From Halobacillus alkaliphilus (GTDB lineage Bacteria; Bacillota; Bacilli; Bacillales; Halobacillaceae): a stretch of DNA of 64,000 nucleotides. The DNA is taken from positions 18,003 to 82,002 of the forward strand of contig NZ_FOOG01000012.1 of NCBI RefSeq assembly GCF_900113125.1. The letters are read 5' to 3'. This document shows positions 46,001 to 55,385 of the stretch, in pieces. The first letter of the stretch is position 1; each line of letters begins with the position of its first letter. The position numbers were made by a program, and so were the translations under genes. The notes beneath the pieces are model-generated. The model worked only from the letters and a program-made list of their open reading frames with translations. It had not been told where the DNA came from and did not search any database.

Positions 46001-46940
46001 TTGAGTCAATAATGTAAGTGTCTTGTTCAAATTTTGGCACTTGATCCCTAATAATAAAGAGTGTGTAGAAAGCTACCTCTTCTCTTGTTTTCCCCTTTAA
46101 GTAAATAACATCATTCTCTAACTTCTGAATAAACTGCTCCTCAAAGGATTTTTCCTCATAATTAAAAAAATCTAAACTAATCGTCGGATCAGTACTTTCC
46201 TTTAACCATTGATCAACTTCATTAATAGTCCAATAAATGCTGCCATATGAACTCATAAATTCCATTATCTCATTAAGCTTTTGCATTACTTCTTCTTTAT
46301 CGTTATCAAGGTTTTGGATATAATTTTTAAAAAGTTGTGATTCATACGATACTTGATTAACGAATGCCTGATATTTTTTTTCTATCTCTTCTAACATCTG
46401 TTGTTTGAATGTTTTCGTTTCTTCTTCAGAGACATCTATTGCTTTAAGGATAGTATTAAGTAATTCATCCCAATAGCTTTCTTTATTAAAAGATCCTTCT
46501 TCAATAAAACTTTGCATAAACTTACTTTCACGTTCTTCATCTAAACGACTAATGCGCTTTTTCTCTTCTTCCTCGACATGTCTTGTAAGTTTCCACTGTG
46601 CAAACAGCGTGTCTCTTCCATTTAAACTATTTTCTATTGTATTTTTAACGGCTAACCTAGACAATAAGACTGCCGTAAGTCTGCATTTCTCATACGCTTC
46701 TAGTGCCTGCTTCTCTTTATTCTTGGTATCTAAGCGATGAAAAATCCTTTTTATTTGGCTAGAAACACTTGCTCCCAACAATGTATATGCAGAAGAGGCC
46801 GTAGATCCTACAACAGGGTTTACAAGCATTAATCCAGTTACTGTTACACTAGCTAACAATTCTAATTTATCCTTATGGTTCTTTCCGTTCACATAGTTTA
46901 TGATATCTTCCAAATCTAATAGTGATCTTTCTTTAGACAC
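42981..46940 (-). CDS. Giant protein partner of the kinase (about 1,319 residues), unknown family
   Basis: GTG at 46940 is chosen because AAAGGA lies 8 bases upstream; an ATG at 47072 would add 44 residues but lacks a ribosome site. Residues 27-59 include a hydrophobic stretch (SVTVTGLMLVNPVVGSTASS) that may be a membrane segment. A coiled-coil part (about 115-240) follows, then an alpha/beta block (WETLRGKCKGKILIPNF, NNTNIIIYSEED), then a long helical-repeat region to the end. No Walker A, nuclease or kinase motif is visible. The C-terminal pattern (INSRGVYTISNGKEE, then YPFMADALKELADDYSRQAE) resembles the tails of other large proteins that I recall from defence islands. Function unknown; tight overlap with the kinase shows they work together. 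Confidence 0.8.
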   Translation of the reverse strand: MSKERSLLDLEDIINYVNGKNHKDKLELLASVTVTGLMLVNPVVGSTASSAYTLLGASVSSQIKRIFHRLDTKNKEKQALEAYEKCRLTAVLLSRLAVKNTIENSLNGRDTLFAQWKLTRHVEEEEKKRISRLDEERESKFMQSFIEEGSFNKESYWDELLNTILKAIDVSEEETKTFKQQMLEEIEKKYQAFVNQVSYESQLFKNYIQNLDNDKEEVMQKLNEIMEFMSSYGSIYWTINEVDQWLKESTDPTISLDFFNYEEKSFEEQFIQKLENDVIYLKGKTREEVAFYTLFIIRDQVPKFEQDTYIIDSKEQWETLRGKCKGKILIPNFNAAVVEIIPNNTNIIIYSEEDYVGNKQPIELNKRILSNMSKMLENEISNQELTNKIVNKSNGLYTTFKRMVFKGKTGYPKWEARINRSFTPALLLGSWIQSESFADKEILCKLTQSTYDEYLNSINEIVGGEDPFLITYKNNRDKVYRLANIEEAWELNFQLLTEDVMNAFKLIVVDVLTDVDPVYNLPIEEHYKGNIMTKGTKYSETLKNGMIRSLIMLANMDGKDNSMGVESTQIWVDETLKLVLDQVDSREKWFAISGYMPMIAEASPKITLTVLNQEATNQESDFWNLFEQNSDGFWGRNYYTHILWSLEKLLCIEDTSPKAVKVLALLAERNVKYSISNSPMSTLHRALCAWLHEINVSIDEKIQLADYLVKQSSIGWELLELLMPERTPGQTMMSISKPQYRLFKMNYKLTSRKEIIDTYKAYTMIAIREAKDDLDKWGIFFDKFFFFELGLADDVITGVTKAIARCSIDITKYAFKEKVLDLLYRHRFYSDSKWAVKEENLWRIEKEVYEAIQFENRLYDYLHLFTTEKMISIHPIPYRKKGYDYIKERKLLRQKRVAVMYEIQDTPQVTILELLLMLKEEHQNGAKSIGEIMATEFHENKPDAEFIDELLEKGLIVAFLSYIRTIYTKEGLQVIENLLEKTEDNLKVDLLKIAEIDEDLIALVDSCGPMVTKKYWETITSYIEEGKNQAVGLLIWDNLLKYKNYSAALNMLNRSYFNDVPKHLELLTKILEDQGDYDVYRDKYYICRAFQHIYELDNLTTEQHTLVRQLEWAYFSMLITEFKPKYLKEDLKTDPTLMAELIRYAFKSEDEPESPKELTESEEKLAKQAFSILFELKFCPCVDEEKNISFEELKEWTEQYLKLIEKNNQLNIGRSKLGECFSQSPIGTDGNFPHESIRKIFEEYYSDELKRGFLIGMINSRGVYTISNGKEEKQLSNLYEGYSKSLRIEYPFMADALKELADDYSRQAEADRERATYDL

Positions 46941-47317
46941 ATAATCTTCCTTTCTAAAATCTAGTTTAGGGACAAACGATGCTTCTGAGCTAGTACCTCT
47001 ATATTTATTATTTTCAATAAAAAGACCAAGTATCTTATTATTAATTATTCCAAACACCCACATTTTTGGCAATATTTATCTAATAAATAGAAAATTCCTT
47101 TAAAACCTTTCATGTGAATTATCAAAATTTAAACAATTCATCTTTGTTTCCCTAGCTAAAAACCTCTCTTATTTTTTCTTTAAATTCATTTCTACAAACA
47201 CTTGTGAATCCTCAAAACATACGATTAATTAATACAGCCAAAAAATCTATTGTATGTAATTAGTATTGAAAACAAGAACGCATGTTCGTATAATGTTTTA
47301 TAAGGATGGTGATTAAA

Positions 47318-47815
47318 TTGAGATTCCCTTACTACACAACCACAACTCTAGAAGACCTTATAACTCATTGGTATAAAGCTCATAATTTTACAGAACCGAC
47401 CGATTTAAGTGTTCATAACATTGGATTTGAGAACCAAATCTTTATCAACTGCAGACCAACTCAGGCTAGTTACATGAAAGTAGGAAATTTTCAAGAAATT
47501 GTTTTAGATAGTCGCCTTCCGCACATAAACCAACGAGAGCAATTTTTCCATGAGCTTTGCCATGCACTGAGACATGCTGGCCGGCAGTTAATAATGCCTA
47601 AAGATTTTTATGCGCTTCAAGAAAGAGATGCAAGGCACTTCACTCTTTACGCCTCTTTACCCTACCACATGATTAAAGAATACACGTTGAGTGACCCTGA
47701 AATCATTAATCTATGGTCTCAAGATTTTAATATTCCGTTAGAGGTATGCCAGGAACGACTAGAAAAAATAAAACGCCGCCCTATTGTACCAGTCAAAAGC
47801 CATTTTATAACTTAG
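47318..47815 (+). CDS. immA: ImmA-like anti-repressor protease
   Basis: A 165-residue ImmA/IrrE-type zinc metallopeptidase with HELCHALRH as the HExxH site (near residue 80) preceded by NQREQFFHELCH. TTG at 47318 is likely because GGTG lies 6 bases upstream; ATG at 47306 has no spacing from AAGG. In ICEBs1 ImmA cleaves ImmR to trigger excision. It is followed directly by the integrase gene. The kinase cassette separates it from immR. Confidence 0.8.
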   Translation: MRFPYYTTTTLEDLITHWYKAHNFTEPTDLSVHNIGFENQIFINCRPTQASYMKVGNFQEIVLDSRLPHINQREQFFHELCHALRHAGRQLIMPKDFYALQERDARHFTLYASLPYHMIKEYTLSDPEIINLWSQDFNIPLEVCQERLEKIKRRPIVPVKSHFIT

Positions 47816-47838
47816 TATTTATATGGGAGGTAAAAACT

Positions 47839-49011
47839 ATGGCATATATAAGGAAAAGAGGTAACAAGTGGTCCTACCAAGTAGAATGGTTTGATTCAAT
47901 AACTGGCAAAAGAAAAACAAAATCTAAGGGTGGGTTCAATAGAAAAACCGATGCAAGAATTGAAGCAGAAGAATTAGAAAGGGAGGTAAGGGAAGACTCC
48001 TATGTTGAAGAAAACAATATTACTCTAAACGAATTTGCCGATAAGTGGCTTAACTTCTATGCCAAAAATTCTAAGATTAGTTCCCATCGCGGGCGTACGA
48101 AAGAATTGAAACACCTCAGAAGATACTTCTCGAAAATGAAGTTATCTGATGTTACACGAAAACATTATCAAGCATTCCTTGATGATCTACATGAAAAAGG
48201 ATACGCTCACAATACCTTAGATGGGATCCATACAACTGGTCGAATGTTATTTAAGAAGGCACTTGAATATAATCTTATTAAAACAAATCCAAGTGAATTC
48301 GCAAAGATCCCTAAGAAAATTGAAACGGTGGAGGAAATTGAGCAAAACGAAGAGGTAATAAAATTTCTAGAGAAGAATGAACTAATAACTTTTTTAAAAA
48401 CAGCTAAGATACAGGGATTAGATCGAGATTTTATTATGTTTCTCACCCTTGCCTACAGTGGTTTACGTGTAGGTGAAATGCTGGCACTTAAATGGCCAGA
48501 TGTGAACTTTGATAATGAAACCATACGCATTACAAAAACGTGTTACAACCCAAATAACAATACAAAAGATTATCAGCTGCTCACTCCTAAAACAAAAGGC
48601 TCTATTCGTACAATCAAAATGGATAAACAAGTAATGAGTGAGTTTAAGAAGCATTTAACTCATCAAAATGAAATCAAGATGTCTCTTGGAGATCATTACA
48701 ATGACTTTGGATTTGTTTTTGCTAAAGAGATTAACAATCCAGGCTATCCTGATTTTATAAAGACTATTGAAAACCGGATGAAACGTCTTTTAAAGCTTAG
48801 TGGACTCGAGAAAAAAGTTACACCACATTCCTTTAGGCACACCCATACCTCTCTTTTAATTGAAGCAGGTGTAGGAACCAAGGAAATACAACAAAGATTA
48901 GGTCATGGAGATATTAATACAACTATGAACATCTATGCTCACATTACTAAAAACATGGAACAAAAAGCGTCTGATAAGTTCAATCAACTCATGAAAGGTT
49001 TATTAGATTAA
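47839..49011 (+). CDS. int: Tyrosine integrase of the ICE
   Basis: A 390-residue recombinase. An N-terminal arm-binding domain of the AP2/Int-type (MAYIRKRGNKWSYQVEWFD, GFNRKTDA) and a SAM-like core-binding domain (about 60-160) precede the catalytic domain. Active residues are R210 (GLRVGEML), H330 and R333 (HSFRH), H356 (LGHGD) and Y366 (NIYAHI). ATG at 47839 follows GGGAGG. The target is the end of groEL, 2.6 kb to the right. All catalytic residues are intact. Confidence 0.93.
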   Translation: MAYIRKRGNKWSYQVEWFDSITGKRKTKSKGGFNRKTDARIEAEELEREVREDSYVEENNITLNEFADKWLNFYAKNSKISSHRGRTKELKHLRRYFSKMKLSDVTRKHYQAFLDDLHEKGYAHNTLDGIHTTGRMLFKKALEYNLIKTNPSEFAKIPKKIETVEEIEQNEEVIKFLEKNELITFLKTAKIQGLDRDFIMFLTLAYSGLRVGEMLALKWPDVNFDNETIRITKTCYNPNNNTKDYQLLTPKTKGSIRTIKMDKQVMSEFKKHLTHQNEIKMSLGDHYNDFGFVFAKEINNPGYPDFIKTIENRMKRLLKLSGLEKKVTPHSFRHTHTSLLIEAGVGTKEIQQRLGHGDINTTMNIYAHITKNMEQKASDKFNQLMKGLLD

Positions 49012-49265
49012 ACGTTAAAAGTATATAAAGAATCGTGAAGATACCATTATTAAAAGCCTTAAAATGATACAATGAGGCCATTCAAGAACTAGAGGAAGTC
49101 CATAAAACACCGATTTTTATACTACTAAATAAAAATTGTTCGCAAAGACAGGTTTATTTATGTATAATTAAGGAAATAGCTTTACAAAAGGAATTTACAC
49201 ATCTTTCTAATTGTGATTACATAAAATAAATTAGCACAAATCTAAATACCAAAGGATTGGTTATC
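49012..49265. other. Intergenic stretch after the integrase
   Basis: Nothing conserved is seen apart from an AT-rich run leading to the ribosome site of the small gene at 49266. Confidence 0.3.
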
Positions 49266-49427
49266 ATGGCTATTTTACTTGGTGTTCTAATTACTTTAGC
49301 GCTGAGTTCCCTTTTTATGGTGGTTACATCTAATATTAAACTTCATTGGATTTTAAGCACTCAAAAATTCCCAGATGAAACTGCTACAAAAAACCCTTAT
49401 GAAATAAATGGAAAATACTCTAGCTAA
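49266..49427 (+). CDS. Small membrane protein
   Basis: A 53-residue open frame starting MAILLGVLITLALSS, with AAAGGA 9 bases before the ATG and a strong terminator after the stop. Residues 2-24 are hydrophobic; the tail is polar. Not recognised; too short for a confident family. The ribosome site, start and terminator support a real gene. Confidence 0.5.
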   Translation: MAILLGVLITLALSSLFMVVTSNIKLHWILSTQKFPDETATKNPYEINGKYSS

Positions 49428-49428
49428 A

Positions 49429-49461
49429 AACCAGTTCCGAATTGGAACTGGTTTTTTTTTT
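49429..49461. terminator. Bidirectional intrinsic terminator
   Basis: AACCAGTTCC pairs perfectly with GGAACTGGTT around a 4-base loop, followed by a run of nine T on the plus strand and preceded by AAAA. It separates the small membrane gene from the convergent 327-residue gene. Confidence 0.85.
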
Positions 49462-50440
49462 AGATTAATTCATAAATCATTGCAGCGAAGATACTACTAA
49501 TTATATTAATTACTACAGTAAAGAGAAATCCCCCCAGTATAATTCTAAAATTATACTTGTTCTTAGCCTCTAGTTTTTCTTTTTTTTGTATATCCCCATT
49601 GGTTAATTCAAAAACAGAATACCCACCAAACTCATCTAAGGAATGATATATTCTTTTTGCTAACCAATACCCAAACTTTGAAGAAGCTATAAATATTACC
49701 GCCACACTTAACCCCCAATACATAATTATACTCATATCACTTCCGAAACCATTAATTTTCGTGGTGAGTTCAATACTTGAAAAAAGTAAAATAATTATAA
49801 AGGCGGGTATTGATAATCTAATAATATCAGCTATAATTTTTTTTCTTTTTTTTAACTTAAAAGGCCAGTTATAAATGTGCGGAGGATTAGGTAAAGCCTC
49901 ATTCCATTTTTCAACAATATCTATTATCTCCATGCCTAATCTAGTATTAACAAAATCTACTCTTACAAACATTGGAGACATATTTAGTTCTATTTTATCT
50001 GCGTCTTCAAAATTATTAGAGAAGAGCGCTTGAATCATTTCTTTAGTAGAATATCCCGAGGATACCCTCATTACAACGGTATGTCTTTGAGGAGTTTCAA
50101 AATTCGGCATCTTTATTAAAAAATCCCACTTTAAAACCATAGTAGTAATAGTATTTTTTATATTCCATCTATGCTTTTCGAATTCCTCCCACGAACCAAA
50201 TTGCTTATTTATATTATCGCTCAACTTAAGGTCCGCATGAAAAGTTAAACCTTCAACTTGAAAATGATTGAGTTTTTCTATAATTTGCTCGTGCAGGTTC
50301 ACTATTTCATCAAATGCAATAATTTTGTTTTTATTAAAGACCTTTACCATATTATCAGGGCGTCCTGTTAGCATGTGAAACATAGGCTTTAAGACTTTTT
50401 GAAATACATTAGGTTCTACTATTGCACTATCTTTACTCAA
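49460..50440 (-). CDS. Hypothetical membrane protein, cargo gene
   Basis: A protein of about 327 residues. TTG at 50440 is favoured by GAGGTG 7 bases before it; GTG at 50455 is the alternative. The first ~200 residues are soluble; two hydrophobic helices follow (about 210-225 and 240-260) and a third near the C-terminus (LGGFLFTVVINIISSIF), with a charged loop between. Not recognised. A soluble sensor-like region joined to a membrane domain, and location between integrase and attachment site, make it a possible defence or exclusion gene; this is speculation. Confidence 0.65.
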   Translation of the reverse strand: MSKDSAIVEPNVFQKVLKPMFHMLTGRPDNMVKVFNKNKIIAFDEIVNLHEQIIEKLNHFQVEGLTFHADLKLSDNINKQFGSWEEFEKHRWNIKNTITTMVLKWDFLIKMPNFETPQRHTVVMRVSSGYSTKEMIQALFSNNFEDADKIELNMSPMFVRVDFVNTRLGMEIIDIVEKWNEALPNPPHIYNWPFKLKKRKKIIADIIRLSIPAFIIILLFSSIELTTKINGFGSDMSIIMYWGLSVAVIFIASSKFGYWLAKRIYHSLDEFGGYSVFELTNGDIQKKEKLEAKNKYNFRIILGGFLFTVVINIISSIFAAMIYELI

Positions 50441-50801
50441 TATTAAACACCTCACCTATATAGTCTTCATTAGATCACTTTAAATTCCTATCTTTGGAAC
50501 CTAAAAATATTGAATATTCCAAAATATACTTATATAAATAATACCATAAATAACAAAATAACCCACAATTTTCTATAAATAAATCTATTTCCAGAACAGT
50601 TCAAAACTCCTCCACAAATATAAAACTCTTCACTTGTTAGAGATTAACTCTCCATTACTCAAGAAAATTTCGAGGTGTAGTGAAGTAGATTTTAAGCTAA
50701 CGCTACGGATACAAAATAAGCAAAAAAAAGACCGCCGCAGCGATCTTATAATAATCGTTTGAGCCTTCTTATATAAAGATTAAGTATCGATCTTCCCTAC
50801 C
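50441..50801 (-). terminator. Gene-free stretch with terminator of the 141-residue gene
   Basis: At 50722-50746 on the minus strand AAGATCGC and GCGGTCTT form a stem (one G-T pair) followed by seven T. The rest of 50,441-50,801 is AT-rich without a supported gene. Confidence 0.55.
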
Positions 50802-51227
50802 CTATGCTTGGATTGCTACTTTGTTTCTAGTAGATAAATACTTTCTTGAATAGTCATCTTCGTATGTAATCTCGAGTTCAAACGGCGGTGCTATTTTTGA
50901 AGTTTTCGAAGTAAAATACTGTATATTGCGAACTTGACCACCCGAAAGTAATGAAGGAGATTCATTATCAAGGAATATATTTGTACCTTCCCACTTTACT
51001 CCGTTTATTTTTATTTCGTGAATATGTGCCGTGCTGCCCTCGTTTTTAAATATAAGATATTTTGATTTAGAACTATCTTTACGTTCTACCGTGATTTTTG
51101 CTTTTGTCCCTTCAATTCGCTTTTGCTTTCTATCGTAAATCTCAATAAAGAATTTACTTACGTTCACCACAAGTGCAAGAATTGCAACGCATAACGAAAT
51201 TATTGAAATAATAATTGGTGTTGTCAA
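50802..51227 (-). CDS. Hypothetical membrane-anchored protein, cargo gene
   Basis: A 141-residue protein with one N-terminal membrane helix (about 4-24, IIISIISLCVAILALVVNV) and a beta-rich cytoplasmic or external domain (AKITVERKDSSKSKYLIFKN, AHIHEIKINGVKW, ELEITYEDDYSRKY). The start is TTG. It is the gene nearest the right attachment site. Not recognised. Confidence 0.6.
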   Translation of the reverse strand: MTTPIIISIISLCVAILALVVNVSKFFIEIYDRKQKRIEGTKAKITVERKDSSKSKYLIFKNEGSTAHIHEIKINGVKWEGTNIFLDNESPSLLSGGQVRNIQYFTSKTSKIAPPFELEITYEDDYSRKYLSTRNKVAIQA

Positions 51228-51442
51228 AGAGACTTTCCCCTTTCCGTATTTCTTACTCTATCATTTTACAATATTAAAAGTTAAATTTGATCAAAATCGG
51301 CGAATAGTTTTCATAATAAAGGACAATTCACGAGGGTTGTTATTCAACTAACCTGCCCGTTTCTTAAAGACTCAGTTTAGAGATAAACATTTAAAGAACA
51401 TTTGTCCAAATATTAACAACAAAATTTAATAGAGCCTATTTT

Positions 51443-51577
51443 AAAAAAAGCCTCTCAAAAGTTCAAGTGAACTTAATGAGAGGCTTTTTTGTCAGACTTG
51501 AATTCTTAAAAATCCAGTCAAAATCCAGTCAATATTCATTTATAGGGTTTCAAACCCCTGTCTATCAAAGGGTTTGA
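51443..51577. repeat. ICE right end: terminator, tandem arm sites, second stem
   Basis: A strong hairpin (AAAAAAGCCTCTCA with TGAGAGGCTTTTTT, 51444-51490, inner stem AGTTCA/TGAACT) is followed by ATCCAGTCA at 51512-51520 and 51523-51531, 11 bases apart, then by CAAACCC/GGGTTTG (51551-51577). The first stem can end both groEL and ICE transcripts. The bases from 51,228 to 51,443 show no gene. Confidence 0.75.
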
Positions 51578-51584
51578 GGACAGC

Positions 51585-53258
<1,674 letters not shown>

Positions 53259-53285
53259 TCATCTATAAGTATGAGATGGTTGTAC

Positions 53286-53570
53286 TTATTGAATAACAGC
53301 TAGTACATCTGATTCGCGCAGAATCAAGTACTCATTGCCTTCATACTTCACTTCCGTACCGGCAAACTTCGAGTAAATTACGCGGTCGCCTTGTGCGACT
53401 TCAAGAGCAATCTTCTCTCCGTTATCTGTGATACGGCCAGTACCGACAGCAATGACTTTACCTTCTTGCGGCTTTTCCTTCGCAGAATCCGGAAGTACGA
53501 TACCGCTCGCAGTAGTCTGTTCTTCTTCGATTAATTCAATAACAATACGATCACCAAGTGGCTTTAACAA
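53286..53570 (-). CDS. groS: Co-chaperonin GroES (10 kDa)
   Basis: A 94-residue co-chaperonin: [32 protein letters not shown] contains the mobile loop, and the end [17 protein letters not shown] is standard. GGAGGG lies before the ATG. First gene of the operon, under the CIRCE element. Confidence 0.97.
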   Translation of the reverse strand: MLKPLGDRIVIELIEEEQTTASGIVLPDSAKEKPQEGKVIAVGTGRITDNGEKIALEVAQGDRVIYSKFAGTEVKYEGNEYLILRESDVLAVIQ

Positions 53571-53616
53571 TTAGGACACCCTCCTTGATAAGGTTGATTT
53601 CAATTTTTGTCGTTTA

Positions 53617-53643
53617 TTAGCACTCGTGATACATGAGTGCTAA
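53617..53643 (-). promoter_or_regulatory. CIRCE operator (HrcA binding site)
   Basis: TTAGCACTC and GAGTGCTAA form a perfect inverted repeat around a 9-base spacer, identical to the CIRCE consensus. It lies just downstream of the -10 of the groES promoter, so HrcA bound here blocks transcription until heat shock. Confidence 0.98.
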
Positions 53644-53653
53644 CACAATTCTT

Positions 53654-53682
53654 ATCATAATCAATTCACTTCCATTTTTCAA
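53654..53682 (-). promoter_or_regulatory. SigA-type groESL promoter
   Basis: On the minus strand TTGAAA (53682-53677) and TATGAT (53659-53654) are separated by 17 bases. The predicted start falls at the edge of the CIRCE operator. Confidence 0.85.
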
Positions 53683-53875
53683 GTAGAAAACCTAGAAAAT
53701 TTTCACATCTTTTTTCGACAAATTATGTATGATAACCCTTTATCCTTAGGGATGGTTTTGAAACTATGATAAAATACATAAAGTATGAATTGTGAGATAT
53801 TTTAAGGCGTAAGCTTTGTTGAATATCGCATGCATGAACTTACATCATATATAGATAAAAGGAGTCGTTCACCCT

Positions 53876-54586
53876 ATGCCAAATCGCTATTGGTATATTA
53901 TTCTGACGTATGTCGCTGCTCAGCTCTCTGCCTTAATTGGGGTACCAATTGTTAAGCTGTTTGGCGTCAGCAATTATGACGCGATTGCGATCTGGTCGGT
54001 GCTGAGCTTTTTAGCTGCAACGATCATTATTATCGTTCTGCTTAAACCGGATATGAAAGAAACCGCGATGCGGGAAGATAAGGCAGGACCGGGAGGCATC
54101 GTCCTCTGGTCTATTCTCGGAGTCATTTTAGCCCTGCTTGCCCAAGGTGTCGCTGCTGCTATTGAGAATCAAGTTTTCGGGATTCCGCCTGGATCGGAAA
54201 ATACGATGGGGCTTATGGAGATTGCACGTGAATCACCATTGTTTATTCTGCTGCCTGTATTGTTCGCTCCAATTACCGAAGAAATCATTTTTCGAAAGGT
54301 AATTTTCGGTTCGATTTATAAGCGGACGAATTTCTTTCTTGCCGTTTTAGTTTCTGCCTTGGTCTTTGGTGCTTTCCACTTTGATTTTAAGCACATGCTT
54401 GTTTACTTCTCCATGGGGGTTGTATTCGCCTTCCTATATGTGAAAACAAAACGAATTATCACACCAATCATTGCTCATATGGCGATGAACTCGTTTGTGG
54501 TCATTACGCAGTATTTCGTGGATGAGGAAGATATCCGGCGGATGCAGGAACAATTGGAAACCATCTTTATTGGAGGATTTTTATAA
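53876..54586 (+). CDS. ydiL: CPBP-family intramembrane protease
   Basis: A 236-residue membrane protein with about six helices. The CPBP/Abi motifs are EEIIFRK (EExxxR), FGAFHF and the late HMAMNSF. These residues bind metal in related CAAX-type proteases. The same gene lies next to groESL in B. subtilis (ydiL). Substrate unknown. AAAGGAG precedes ATG. Confidence 0.88.
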   Translation: MPNRYWYIILTYVAAQLSALIGVPIVKLFGVSNYDAIAIWSVLSFLAATIIIIVLLKPDMKETAMREDKAGPGGIVLWSILGVILALLAQGVAAAIENQVFGIPPGSENTMGLMEIARESPLFILLPVLFAPITEEIIFRKVIFGSIYKRTNFFLAVLVSALVFGAFHFDFKHMLVYFSMGVVFAFLYVKTKRIITPIIAHMAMNSFVVITQYFVDEEDIRRMQEQLETIFIGGFL

Positions 54587-54587
54587 T

Positions 54588-54788
54588 ATGAGGACTTCAC
54601 CACTGCTTATGGCTGTCCTCTACTTCGGTGTGGGAATCGCCTTTATGTTTCTCGCGTCCCAGGCCGCAGTGGAAACGATTTGGAATGCTACAACGATTGT
54701 CTTATCGGGTGTCGCGACAGTAAATATTATTGTAGCGATCCGTTTGTATAACTTACACGTTCGTATGAACCAGTCGAATAATAAATAA
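54588..54788 (+). CDS. ydiK: Small membrane protein YdiK-like
   Basis: A 66-residue protein with two membrane segments (about 5-22 and 33-53) and a short basic tail, matching the DUF4305/YdiK family by size, topology and its place beside ydiL. GGAGG starts 15 bases before the ATG, right at the end of ydiL. Function unknown. Confidence 0.78.
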   Translation: MRTSPLLMAVLYFGVGIAFMFLASQAAVETIWNATTIVLSGVATVNIIVAIRLYNLHVRMNQSNNK

Positions 54789-54811
54789 CGAAGCCTAAGG
54801 AGGGAATGGCG

Positions 54812-55357
54812 ATGGAACCTTTACTCACCGGCGAACGCGTCAGACTGACGCTGCTCGATGATCATGATATTGATCACATGGCGAAATGGTACAATAAAAC
54901 CGATTATGCGAGGCATCTGGATGCCCTTCCCGCAAAGCCCAAACGAGCGGAAGACTTGCGAAAGTGGCGGGATGAAGCTCATGAGCATGACAGCCATTTC
55001 CTCTTTGCGATTAAGGAAGCTGACCAGTTTATCGGGTTTGTGGAGCTGGACGGCATTCTCTGGACCCAGCAGAATGCCTGGCTCACGATTGGAATTGGGG
55101 ATCCGGATATGTACGGTAAGGGCTATGGAACAGAGGCCATGGAGCTTTTAATCCAGTTTGCTTTCCACGAGCTTAATTTGCACCGGCTGCAGCTTACTGT
55201 TTTTGAATACAATACCGCGGCCCGCCGTTTATATGAGAGGCTCGGCTTTGTGCACGAGGGTTCGCACCGGGAGTTTATTCTCCGGGATGGCCATGCCTAC
55301 GATATGCTGTTATACGGCCTTTTACGAAAAGATTGGAATCAAAGAACGCAGGGATAA
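54812..55357 (+). CDS. GNAT-family N-acetyltransferase
   Basis: A 181-residue RimJ/RimL-like acetyltransferase. The acetyl-CoA loop is YGKGYGTEAMELL; NTAARRLYERLGFVHEG is the usual C-terminal block. ATG at 54812 has GGAGG at an 8-base distance; another ATG is at 54806. Such proteins modify ribosomal proteins, amines or antibiotics; the substrate here is unknown. It stands where tatAy/tatCy lie in B. subtilis. Confidence 0.88.
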   Translation: MEPLLTGERVRLTLLDDHDIDHMAKWYNKTDYARHLDALPAKPKRAEDLRKWRDEAHEHDSHFLFAIKEADQFIGFVELDGILWTQQNAWLTIGIGDPDMYGKGYGTEAMELLIQFAFHELNLHRLQLTVFEYNTAARRLYERLGFVHEGSHREFILRDGHAYDMLLYGLLRKDWNQRTQG

Positions 55358-55384
55358 GACATCATTGTCTTCCCTGCGTTTTTT
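55345..55384. terminator. Bidirectional terminator between convergent genes
   Basis: AACGCAGGG and CCCTGCGTT, extended by AAGACA/TGTCTT around a short loop, followed by six T. It serves the acetyltransferase and the convergent exporter gene. Confidence 0.85.
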
Positions 55385-55385
55385 A

